Origin: Dawidia cretensis
Lineage (GTDB): Bacteria > Bacteroidota > Bacteroidia > Cytophagales > Cyclobacteriaceae
Length of the DNA stretch: 64,000 nucleotides
Assembly: GCF_018598175.1 (NCBI RefSeq)
Contig: NZ_JAHESE010000032.1
Coordinates: 1-64,000 of the forward strand
Direction of reading: 5' to 3'
In this document: positions 7,900 through 15,500 of the stretch, piece by piece
How the letters are laid out: each line of letters opens with the position of its first letter
How positions within the stretch are numbered: position 1 is the first letter of the stretch
Position numbers and translations under genes: made by a program
The notes under the pieces: model-generated
What the model saw: the letters and a program-made list of their open reading frames with translations, nothing else
What the model was told of the DNA's origin: nothing
Database searches by the model: none

Positions 7900-8640
7900 A
7901 TGAAACATATCATCATCTTCCTGGCAGGAGCGTTGCTCCTGCCCCTGGGAAGCTACGCCCAAACAACGTTGCAGCGTTCCTTCCCAATACAAGCCGGACA
8001 GACGATCGCATTGGAATTTGATCACCCCCGACTGATCAAGGTCAGCACGTGGGAAAAAAATGAAGTCGCCATACAAGGCACTGTCAGCATCAACCATGGC
8101 GAGCACGACGACGCCTTCATACTCGAACAAAAAACCAATGGCAAAATCCTGACTATCCGCAACGAGATACGCGATCTGAACAAACTACCCAGACTTTATA
8201 CCATTGTACAGGGAGGCCAGACGATAACCTTCAACACCAAAGACGACCTGCGAAAATACCAGGCCGAGCATCCCGGTAAATTTGAACGGATGTCCGAGGG
8301 GGTAGACATCGAAATTGTGCTGGAGATTAAAGTACCCCGGGAAATTCCGACCCAAGTAACCTCGGTATACGGCATGGTCGAAGTGCGATCGTTTCAAGGA
8401 CCGATTAGCGTCTCGTCGACGTATGGCGGCGTGGACGCTGCGGTGACTGAGAAAACAACCGGACAGATTAAAGCCGAAACAAACTATGGCGAGATCTTCT
8501 CCAACCTCGATACAAAATTAACCTGCAACCCCAACGACCCCGAAGCATTTCACTTGTTGGTGGCCGGCAACGCGGGCTCCGGCCCGACCTACAGCTTTCA
8601 GTCGCGGTATGGCAATGTCTACCTGCGCAAAGCTAATTAA
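7900..8640 (+). CDS. Second exported DUF4097-like protein
   Basis: A 246-residue protein with signal peptide MKHIIIFLAGALLLPLGSYAQ and solenoid-like strands (QVTSVYGMVEVRSFQGPI, VSSTYGGVDAAV, AETNYGEIFSNL). The end, SRYGNVYLRKAN, matches the end of the preceding protein (NNVYLRKR), so the two are probably tandem paralogues. It lies 27 bases after that gene. Residues 90-130 form a charged insertion absent from the first protein. Function unknown; probably periplasmic or surface-located. Confidence 0.75.
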   Translation: MKHIIIFLAGALLLPLGSYAQTTLQRSFPIQAGQTIALEFDHPRLIKVSTWEKNEVAIQGTVSINHGEHDDAFILEQKTNGKILTIRNEIRDLNKLPRLYTIVQGGQTITFNTKDDLRKYQAEHPGKFERMSEGVDIEIVLEIKVPREIPTQVTSVYGMVEVRSFQGPISVSSTYGGVDAAVTEKTTGQIKAETNYGEIFSNLDTKLTCNPNDPEAFHLLVAGNAGSGPTYSFQSRYGNVYLRKAN

Positions 8641-8685
8641 GAATTACACAGCATTCTTCTATACATACGTTTCCTCTTGCATGGG

Positions 8686-8720
8686 GCCGGTCGCTTTTTT
8701 AGCACCGGCTTTCCTTTTTT
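8686..8720 (+). terminator. Candidate terminator of the ECF sigma unit
   Basis: Six-bp stem GCCGGT/ACCGGC (8686-8691 and 8704-8709), then TTTCCTTTTTT. A T run also lies in the loop. Position 45 bases after the stop fits the end of the four-gene unit. Confidence 0.55.
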
Positions 8721-8783
8721 GAAACCCTGAACCACAACATTCCGTAAAACATTAAAATAAAACCTACTAATTCGATAGACTTA

Positions 8784-8813
8784 TTGTTTATCTCAAATTA
8801 GTCGCTAAATTTG
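8784..8813 (+). promoter_or_regulatory. Promoter of the SAM-riboswitch leader
   Basis: TTG (8784-8786), exactly 19 bases, then TAAATTTG (8806-8813): a full match to TTG-N19-TAnnTTTG. Transcription should begin just before the riboswitch P1 stem at 8821. Confidence 0.75.
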
Positions 8814-8820
8814 AGCAAGA

Positions 8821-8921
8821 ATTTATACAGAAGGGGGAAGAGACAGGCTCTACGATCCTCTAGCAACTTTCCGAAAGGAATAAGTGCTAACCTGCCCGAA
8901 ATAGATATCGGTACTATAAAT
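8821..8921 (+). promoter_or_regulatory. SAM-I-type (S-box) riboswitch
   Basis: The S-box layout can be folded by eye. P1: ATTTATA (8821-8827) with TATAAAT (8915-8921), perfect. P2: AGAG/CTCT (8839-8842 and 8848-8851) above a G-rich/TCCTC lower stem, with an asymmetric kink between. The P2 loop CAGG (8844-8847) pairs with CCTG (8891-8894), the expected pseudoknot. P3: ACTTTCC/GGAATAAGT capped by GAAA (8866-8885). P4: CCGA/TCGG (8896-8899 and 8908-8911). The conserved core GCAAC (8863-8867) and GTGCTAA (8884-8890) is present. SAM binding should stabilise P1 and lower expression. An in-frame ATG of the leader ORF (8920) touches the 3' strand of P1, which is unusual. Confidence 0.82.
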
Positions 8922-8931
8922 GAACGCCAAC

Positions 8932-9024
8932 ATGAAAACGTTACAACACGCCTCCAGCAGGCGAATGCCGCCCCAGCGGCCACATCTTCACAGCACGCAC
9001 GCAGCAGACCGCTGTTGTTGCTAG
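8932..9024 (+). CDS. Leader peptide ending in three cysteines
   Basis: A 30-codon ORF beginning MKTLQHASSRRMP and ending DRCCC directly before TAG. An in-frame ATG at 8920 could add four residues. The Cys codons at the very end, just before a region of hairpins, are the signature of translational or transcriptional attenuation by charged tRNA-Cys. The start MKTL, the RR-Met/Leu-Pro motif and the terminal Cys run are shared with the leader at 11256. It sits between a SAM riboswitch and the dioxygenase gene. The peptide itself probably has no other function. Confidence 0.7.
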   Translation: MKTLQHASSRRMPPQRPHLHSTHAADRCCC

Positions 9025-9064
9025 TGCGATAACTTCCTTATATACGTAAGAAAATTTATCCGGT

Positions 9065-9120
9065 ACACCCGCCGGGATAGCGGTATGTATACGCTTTTGC
9101 CACTACCTGTAAACACAGGT
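9065..9120 (+). promoter_or_regulatory. Hairpins between Cys leader and dioxygenase
   Basis: CCGC/GCGG (9069-9072 and 9080-9083), flanked by ACA/TGT and followed by a short T run, looks like a weak attenuator. ACCTGT/ACAGGT (9105-9110 and 9115-9120) is a perfect 6-bp hairpin. Either could respond to ribosome position on the Cys leader; this is inference. Confidence 0.45.
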
Positions 9121-9170
9121 GAAAGGATAAATATTGTCCAAAAAATCAACAATCTAACATCGAACAAATT

Positions 9171-10016
9171 ATGTCAACCTATAAAAAATTCACTTTCCAG
9201 GGATCATTAACAGCCGAACAAATCACTTTCTTTCAGGAGAATGGATTTATTCATTTTGAACAATACGCTTCACGCGAAACGGTTGATGACATCATCACTT
9301 CCACCGAGCGGGTACAAGAACAATGGGTACGCGACAACGTACAAAAAATAAACGGCGTTCCTATTAAATATGGAAAAGACGAACATGGCAATACCATTGT
9401 ACAACGCTTTGCCTTCACCAACCAACACAGCGACGCCGTAAGCCAGTTTGCCTCACATCCCAACCTGGATGCACTCAAAGTATTAATGCCTGCCGGCGCG
9501 CGTTTGGGCCTGGAAGAAAAAGACGGCGTTGTTTTTAATCATTACGTCAACACCGAAGGCAGCAACTTCTTCCACATGGGCTGGCACACCGACAGCGCCC
9601 GCGACATTTTCTATGGCAAGAAGGTAGCGCCTATGCTGAATATCGGCTTCTACCTCGACGACTCTACCCAAGCGCAAGGCGGCCTCCGCATCTTGCCCGG
9701 CACACACAAACAAGGGTTGTGGGACCTCTTCTTCCGCAAAAAGTATTACCTCAACAATAACGAGGACAATAAAGAGGTACTGGTAGAAGCTAAGGCCGGC
9801 GACCTCGTCATCCACGACGGCCGCATCTGGCACCGGGTAGCGCCTTCTCCAAACATCGGCGCCGCCAGCCGCCGCCGGGTAATGTATATACCGATGATCG
9901 TCGGCAAATACCAACCGAAGCACGCCCAAAGCTCCACGCCTTTGTACTTGCACCTGTTACCCCTGGTCGGCAGTAAAAAACATAAAAACCTTATACCGGC
10001 CTTTAATAGAGCATAA
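9171..10016 (+). CDS. Phytanoyl-CoA dioxygenase (PhyH)-family Fe(II)/2-oxoglutarate oxygenase
   Basis: A 281-residue cytoplasmic protein with the HxD metal motif in MGWHTDSARD (about residues 136-145), a distal His in HDGRIWHRVAPSP (about 216-228), and the following Arg-rich segment SRRRVMYIP that usually binds 2-oxoglutarate. Family members hydroxylate small molecules; the substrate cannot be told. The leader carries a SAM-I riboswitch and a Cys peptide, so the role is probably in sulfur metabolism, for instance oxidative release of sulfur from an organic compound. TauD-like activity is possible, but the sequence belongs to the PhyH branch. It is followed by an ATP-grasp gene 60 bases downstream. 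Confidence 0.85.
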   Translation: MSTYKKFTFQGSLTAEQITFFQENGFIHFEQYASRETVDDIITSTERVQEQWVRDNVQKINGVPIKYGKDEHGNTIVQRFAFTNQHSDAVSQFASHPNLDALKVLMPAGARLGLEEKDGVVFNHYVNTEGSNFFHMGWHTDSARDIFYGKKVAPMLNIGFYLDDSTQAQGGLRILPGTHKQGLWDLFFRKKYYLNNNEDNKEVLVEAKAGDLVIHDGRIWHRVAPSPNIGAASRRRVMYIPMIVGKYQPKHAQSSTPLYLHLLPLVGSKKHKNLIPAFNRA

Positions 10017-10076
10017 ACGATACCACACCACCACACCCTGTTTTACAACCAGTATACACACAACCAAACGTATTTT

Positions 10077-11006
10077 ATGTATCAACTTTCAGAAAAGCCC
10101 CTGGGCATTTTGTACGGACACGAAGATCACTACAACCCTTTGCTACAGGAGCTCCGGCGACGCGGACTACCTTTTATCCGGATCGATCCGTCCGACCACG
10201 TGTATGAGCTGGCACAACCAGAAGTGTCGTATAGCCTGCTCGTGAATGATATGAGCGCTCCGCCTTACCACATATCGGATAACGCCGGCATCGCGCAAAC
10301 GATCGAATACCTGCAACACATTGAGAAGCCTTACGCTTCCCTTAACAGCAGTCGTATTGTAAATGGATCACGCGCCGCAGAGATCTTTTCATCGCGCACG
10401 CGCCAGCTGGGTGCAATCGCCGCCGCGGGCCTGCCCTTTCCCCGCACCCATGTTGTCAGCAGCATCGGGCAGCTCCTGAAGGTTTCCAGCCACTTGTCGT
10501 TCCCCATTTTAGTAAAGGGCAACCGGCCGCACACACCGGTACTGCGCTTTAAAAATGAGGAAGCACTGATTCATGCCTACCTGCAAGACAAACTGCTGGG
10601 TACGGGCAAACATACATGGCTGATACAAGAGTGCATTCCGTTAAAAGCAAATCACATTGTCCGCATCGAAACGTTAAATGGACGGTTTTTATACGCTGTC
10701 AAACTATACATCACAGGCAATGACCAGTCGGGGTGGCCCCTGCAAGCAAAGGTAGAAGCGTTCACGCCAGCCCCCGAATTGATCGCTGCCGCTGAAACGT
10801 TGGCCCGCACGGCACTGATTGACGTTGGTGCAGTAGAATACCTCACGGATCGGCGTACGAACGATATACTCTTCTTCAGTATCCGTCCACACACGACCAG
10901 TTTCAGCACTCCGCCGACGGAGCTGCACACGAAACCGTTCGAGCAAATCGCCGATTATCTGGAAGGACGACTGTCGAAAGTAAAAGAAATCGAACTGGCT
11001 CTTTAA
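10077..11006 (+). CDS. ATP-grasp family protein (RimK-like), degenerate metal site
   Basis: A 309-residue protein with an N-terminal Rossmann-like region (LGILYGHEDHYNPLLQELRR, residues 9-28) and an ATP-grasp fold from about 95: LPFPRTHVV, the ATP-binding lysine strand FPILVKGNRPHT near 140-151, and LIQECIP near 183. ATP-grasp ligases join a carboxylate to an amine or thiol. The usual final motif E-x-N-x-R is replaced by FFSIRPHTTS near residue 270, so the expected Glu and Asn metal ligands are missing; activity is uncertain. It shares one transcription unit with the dioxygenase and ends at a strong terminator, so it belongs to the SAM/Cys-controlled pair. Confidence 0.78.
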   Translation: MYQLSEKPLGILYGHEDHYNPLLQELRRRGLPFIRIDPSDHVYELAQPEVSYSLLVNDMSAPPYHISDNAGIAQTIEYLQHIEKPYASLNSSRIVNGSRAAEIFSSRTRQLGAIAAAGLPFPRTHVVSSIGQLLKVSSHLSFPILVKGNRPHTPVLRFKNEEALIHAYLQDKLLGTGKHTWLIQECIPLKANHIVRIETLNGRFLYAVKLYITGNDQSGWPLQAKVEAFTPAPELIAAAETLARTALIDVGAVEYLTDRRTNDILFFSIRPHTTSFSTPPTELHTKPFEQIADYLEGRLSKVKEIELAL

Positions 11007-11035
11007 CCTCCTGTAGCCGGTGTAGCTTTTCCGGC

Positions 11036-11066
11036 AAAACCTGTCCCGTCATGGGCCAGGTTTTTT
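11036..11066 (+). terminator. Terminator of the dioxygenase/ATP-grasp unit
   Basis: AAAACCTG/CAGGTTTT (11036-11043 and 11057-11064) with an inner CCC/GGG, then T6 and further T-rich sequence. It separates this unit from the next regulated leader. Confidence 0.88.
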
Positions 11067-11090
11067 CTTTTTATTTTTTTTCGAAAAGAC

Positions 11091-11122
11091 TTGCTTGTTA
11101 CGGATAGATGTACATACATTTG
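11091..11122 (+). promoter_or_regulatory. Promoter of the sulfatase/SusCD operon leader
   Basis: TACATTTG (11115-11122) fits TAnnTTTG and is identical to the element at 27155. Two TTG candidates upstream (11091 and 11095) give spacings of 21 and 17 instead of the ideal 19. The sequence just after (TTTGTCTA to AGTAGATA) is shared with the third leader. Confidence 0.68.
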
Positions 11123-11147
11123 TCTATCGAATTAGTAGATATAAAGT

Positions 11148-11248
11148 AAATCAATTCCCACCAGATTGATTTTATAGCTGGCCCCCTTGTCTCCACCAGG
11201 ACCAGGTGCTCAAGCCTGCCAACATAAAACATTGGACCTATAAAATCA
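11148..11248 (+). promoter_or_regulatory. Structured switch-like leader with competing stems
   Basis: Two exclusive pairings are visible. AAATCAA (11148-11154) pairs with TTGATTT (11166-11172) around the loop TTCCCACCAGA. Alternatively TGATTTTATAG (11167-11177) pairs perfectly over 11 bp with CTATAAAATCA (11238-11248), enclosing a 60-base domain with its own stems (GGC..CTTG / CAAG..GCC and CACC/GGTG). The closing stem ends 7 bases before the Cys-leader ATG. The first hairpin with its loop is conserved in the leader at 27182. No S-box core (GCAAC with GTGCTAA) is present, so this is not a SAM-I aptamer. Confidence 0.6.
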
Positions 11249-11255
11249 GCGTGTG

Positions 11256-11354
11256 ATGAAAACACTGAACACTTCCTTTTTTACGATTTCCACAGACCCT
11301 CTACGAGTCGCGTCCAGGCGGCTTCCTGTCTGTTGTTGTTGTTGCGTGTGTTAA
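11256..11354 (+). CDS. Leader peptide ending in a polycysteine run
   Basis: A 32-codon ORF beginning MKTLNTSFFT and ending RRLPVCCCCCVC, then TAA: six of the last seven residues are Cys, five in a row. It matches the leader at 8932 in its MKTL start, RR-hydrophobic-Pro motif and terminal Cys block. Slow decoding when Cys-tRNA is scarce would stall a ribosome here and alter folding of the downstream RNA, which has several inverted repeats before the binding-protein gene. It is too short and biased to be an ordinary enzyme gene. Confidence 0.78.
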   Translation: MKTLNTSFFTISTDPLRVASRRLPVCCCCCVC

Positions 11355-11414
11355 CCCCGCGTTCTGCGAGGGCTGCGTCTTATCCTTTGATAAGTTTCTG
11401 ACTATACATGGCTT

Positions 11415-11469
11415 CCGGGTGCACCGGTCTTAATGATTTTTTGGTGGAATTTCCTTAAGACATGGTGCA
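11415..11469 (+). promoter_or_regulatory. Alternative hairpins before the binding-protein gene
   Basis: A long inverted repeat, TGCACC-gg-TCTTAA (11420-11433) with TTAAGA-cat-GGTGCA (11455-11469), competes with the small hairpin CCGG-GTGCA-CCGG (11415-11427), which is followed within 10 bases by T6 (11437-11442). A further hairpin CTTATC/GATAAG lies just upstream. The arrangement suits terminator/antiterminator switching controlled by the Cys leader (inference). Confidence 0.5.
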
Positions 11470-11515
11470 CACCGTAGCCACCAACTCCAATCCCAACACC
11501 ACTAAACTTTGCAAC

Positions 11516-12442
11516 ATGAAATCTTCCATTATCCTATCGATAGCGCTTCTCGTGGCGGCTTCTGCTTCCGCACAAGAGGCACCTAAAAATAAAGTCATCA
11601 TCACCGGCGTACGCTTCACATACCCCCTGGTCGAGCATTGGATCAAGGGCTATACCGCCGATCATCCCGGCGCCAACGTCGTGATCGAGACCCGTACCAC
11701 GACAGACCCCAGCAAATACGACCTGCTGATCGAAGCATACGAACCTGAAAAAGCCGTGAAAGAAAGCCGCGACTATCTATACATCGGTCGCTATGCCTTG
11801 CTGCCCGTCGCCAACGCCACGTCGGCATTCGCCCAGGCATATAAAGACAAGGGCTTTACAAAACCCCTCATCAAACAATTATATTTTAACGATATCCTGG
11901 CCGACAAAGACAAGCAGCAGGAGATCAAAGCACCCTATACAGTCTATACCCGCCTGCAAAAGGCCGGTGCACCGGTAACCTTCGCACGATACTTTGGCTT
12001 TGAGCAGTCGAACATCACCGGTAAGGCCATCGCCGGTGCCGACGAACACTTGCTCAAAGCCCTGCTCAAAGACAGCACAGGATTATCCTATAGCGTACCC
12101 GGATTGTTATACGACCGGCAGACCCGCCAGCCTGTAACCGGCCTTGCCGTACTGCCGGTGGACCTCGACGACAATGGCAAGGTTCAAGACAGCGAAAAGA
12201 TCTTCGGCAATCTGGATGCCGTACTCACACGCCTGGAAGAAGGCGACACACGCAATGTGCCGGTAGAATACCTGCACTTGTCGCTCAGCAAGGTGAACAC
12301 CAATACCGAGGCGCTAAAATTCCTGCTGTGGGTGATCGAACACGGCCAGGAAGATTTGCATACCTATGGCTACCTCAAGCCAGAACCCAAACGCTTCGAC
12401 ACCGAAAAGGAAAAATTCGAACAACGCGCCGCGGCCAGATAA
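11516..12442 (+). CDS. Secreted PstS-like substrate-binding protein (copy 1)
   Basis: A 308-residue protein with a signal peptide (MKSSIILSIALLVAASASAQ). The fold pattern resembles phosphate/sulfate PstS-type binding proteins: an early GVRFTYPLVEHWIKGYTADHPGANVVI, a central IGRYALLPVANATS, and a late KFLLWVIEHGQ helix. A 12-residue EF-hand-like calcium loop DLDDNGKVQDSE sits near residue 220. A paralogue at 27460 has the same loop (DLNENGHVDADE). No ABC permease or ATPase lies in the window, so it may deliver an oxyanion to other machinery or only sense it. It is the first gene after the Cys-controlled leader. The ATG at 11516 gives the proper signal peptide. The ligand, sulfate or a sulfate ester, is inferred from context. 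Confidence 0.72.
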   Translation: MKSSIILSIALLVAASASAQEAPKNKVIITGVRFTYPLVEHWIKGYTADHPGANVVIETRTTTDPSKYDLLIEAYEPEKAVKESRDYLYIGRYALLPVANATSAFAQAYKDKGFTKPLIKQLYFNDILADKDKQQEIKAPYTVYTRLQKAGAPVTFARYFGFEQSNITGKAIAGADEHLLKALLKDSTGLSYSVPGLLYDRQTRQPVTGLAVLPVDLDDNGKVQDSEKIFGNLDAVLTRLEEGDTRNVPVEYLHLSLSKVNTNTEALKFLLWVIEHGQEDLHTYGYLKPEPKRFDTEKEKFEQRAAAR

Positions 12443-12519
12443 CCCTTTTACCATACGCCCTTCCCAAAAAAACCATAGGCTCATGCACATGAGCTGACAC
12501 ACTATCCTTTTGCCTACTT

Positions 12520-15500
12520 ATGAAAAAAGTTTTACTGACGGTCATCGTCACGGTGCTTCTTATTGCCCATGCTTTCGCGCAGGACCGCCTGACCGGCGCT
12601 GTGCACGATGACGCCGGCGGCACACTGCCCGGGGCCACCATCTTGCAAAAAGGTACATCCAATCACGCCGTGTCGGATGTAGACGGAAAATTTACCCTGG
12701 CGTTACCCAAAGACTATCCGGTCACGCTGGTAGTAAACATGGTCGGCTATAAAGCGCAGGACATCGAGGTCTACGAGGCTCCTGAAGAGCCGCTCGACAT
12801 CACGCTGCAGATCGATGGCATATTGGACGAAGTCGTCGTCGTGGGATACGGCGAGCAGAAACGTAAAGATATCACAGGCTCCGTGGCTTCTGTCCCCACA
12901 GAATTGAAAGCTCAACCTGTAGTGTCAGTCGAACGCCTCTTGCAAGGTTCAGTGGCCGGTGCAGTCGTGACGCAAACATCCGGCCAGCCGGGGGGTGGTG
13001 TAAGCGTACAAATCCGTGGCAATAACTCGATCACCGCCGGTAGTGAGCCACTCTATGTCATCGACGGATTCCCCATCAATAACGATTATGACCTGAACGA
13101 TGCCGGAGTAACGAACGGCTCGAAGATCAACCCGCTCTCTTCCATCAATACCGCTGACATTGAAACGATCGACGTATTGAAAGATGCTTCTGCCACCGCC
13201 ATTTATGGTTCGCGCGGTGCCAACGGTGTGGTGATCATTACGACCAAGCGGGCTAATAAAAATGAGTTGCTGATAACCTACAGCAATTACTATGGCGTGC
13301 AGAAAGTCATTCGGACACTACCCCTGCTAAACGGTACCCAATGGTGGGAGCTTCGGCGCGAAGCAGCCGTCAACAATAACAAGCTCGGCACCTTGAAGAC
13401 CAACAATGCGAACGCGGTGAAAGACGCCGCGGCCAACGGTTATGCGCTCGACACGTTGGGAGAAGGAACCGACTGGCAAGCCGCGGCTTTCCGCGATGCG
13501 CCCGTACAAAATCACAGCCTGTCGGTCCTGACCGGCAACGAGAAAACCAGCGTCGCCATCTCCGGCAACTACTTTAAGCAAGACGGGGTATTGATCAATA
13601 CAGGCTTCCAACGTATCTCGGCACGGATAAACGTCGATCACGAGTACAACGATCGGCTGAAGCTCATTAGCTATATCACGGGCAGCACTGTAAAAGCCGA
13701 TGTAGCACCCGACGCCGTGGTGCCGGCGTTGTTGCAAACGCCGCCATCGCTGCCCATCTTCAACAATAAAGGCAAGTATATCCTTAAAAGCGTTTTTGAG
13801 TCCGGCCTGGCAAACCCCATCAACTCGCTCGAAAACCAGTTGAACGTCACAAAGACGAACCGCGTGCTCGCCAACATCGCAGCCGAGTATAAACTGGCAG
13901 ACGGCCTTACGGCGAAAGTGTTATTCGGCGCCGACATTGTAGACAACAAACAAGATCGTTATCAGCCCAGCACTACCTCCGAAGGAGACCCAGCCCGAGG
14001 CATCGCGACGGTCGGCTCGATCTTTACCACGAACTGGCTGAATGAAAATACACTCTCCTACACCAAGACCTTTAACAACATCCATAGCCTGAGCGCCATC
14101 ATCGGCGCCACCGCGCAAGCCTCAAAGTCAGAGCTTACCGTGTCCGAATCATCGGGATTCGAGTTTGATGATCTCACGACCAACAGTCTCGGCGACGCCG
14201 CGATATTCAATAAGCCACGGTCGGCGACAACAGAATGGCAACTGGCCTCCTTCCTGGGCCGCGTTAACTATGGCTATCGCGATAAATATCTGGCTACAAT
14301 AACCGTGCGTTCAGACGGCTCTTCACGGTTCGGCGCAAACAACAAATGGGGCATATTTCCCTCAGTCGCATTAGGATGGAATATATCGGAAGAAAACTTC
14401 TTCAACATCGATCGTATTACTACCCTCAAGCTACGGGCCAGCGCCGGCATTACCGGTAACCAGTCCATTCCTCCCTACTCTGCACTGGCCAAGCTCGGTC
14501 CCTTCCGGTATAATTTATCCAACACTACCCTGATCGGTTATGCACCCATCTCCGCCAACAATCCCGACCTGGGCTGGGAGAAAACGATACAAGTCGACAT
14601 CGGCACAGATATTGGTCTCCTCAAAAACCGTATTACCCTGGCAGCCGATGTATACCTCAAGCGCACGTCCGACCTGCTGCTCAGCGCGCCAGTATCCGGT
14701 ACCTCGGGTTTAGCAATTCAGTCGGGCGGTCAGGGCTCGACGGTCTATCAAAATATAGGCGAAGTTGAGAACAAAGGTTTTGAGCTGGCACTAAACGTTC
14801 AGACGGTGGCACAACGGGACTTTCAATGGAATACAACGCTGGTCTACGCCACCAACCACAACGAAGTATTGTCCCTCGGCCCGGGCCTCGACCAGTTTAT
14901 CCCCATCATCAGCCAACCCTCCATCGTCAAAAAAGGATACGCTATCGGATCTTTTATTGTCTATGAGACCGACGGACTGATACAACCGGGCGAAGACGGC
15001 CTAAATGCGCTCACACCACAACAGCAAAAAAGTGTGGGCGGGCAAAAATATAAGGATCAAGGTGCCAAAGACGGCAAGATCACACAGGCAGACGACCGCG
15101 TCGTAGTCGACAATCAAATCGATTTTACAGCCGCGCTGACCAATACATTCAACTACCAGACACCCTTTGGCACGTTTGATCTGACGGTTTTACTCCAGGG
15201 ACAGGTCGGCGGCAAGATTTATAATCAGAACCAGGGCCAGCTTGAATTAGGCACAGGCTATATCAACGCTTCCACTGTCGTATTGAACCGCTATACAGAA
15301 ACTAACACCAGCACCGACGTAAAGGCTGCCTTTCAGGATCCCGCCATTACCATTTCCGATCGCTTTATTGAAAGCGCTACATACCTGCGGTTAAAGAACG
15401 TCAGCCTGGGCTATACGCTGCCTTCGACGTGGACGGACCGCATCAAGGCGCGGAACGTACGCATCTACTTCTCGCTCCAGAACTACAAGACCTGGACGAA

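Noticed and set aside
8811-9032. A 73-codon ORF (TTG start) across the riboswitch
   Set aside because: It runs through the conserved aptamer and overlaps the Cys leader in another frame; composition is not protein-like.
11167-11248. A second SAM-I riboswitch before the sulfatase operon (GGTGCTCAAGCCTGCC looks like the S-box 3' core)
   Set aside because: The partner core GCAAC, a P2 loop pseudoknot and a proper P3 are missing; the likeness to the aptamer at 8821 is limited to this stretch and the closing stem. I report it as a structured leader of unknown class.
11462-11515. Upstream start for the PstS-like protein at 11462
   Set aside because: It would put 18 polar residues before a clear signal peptide and would begin inside the inverted repeat; ATG 11516 is better.
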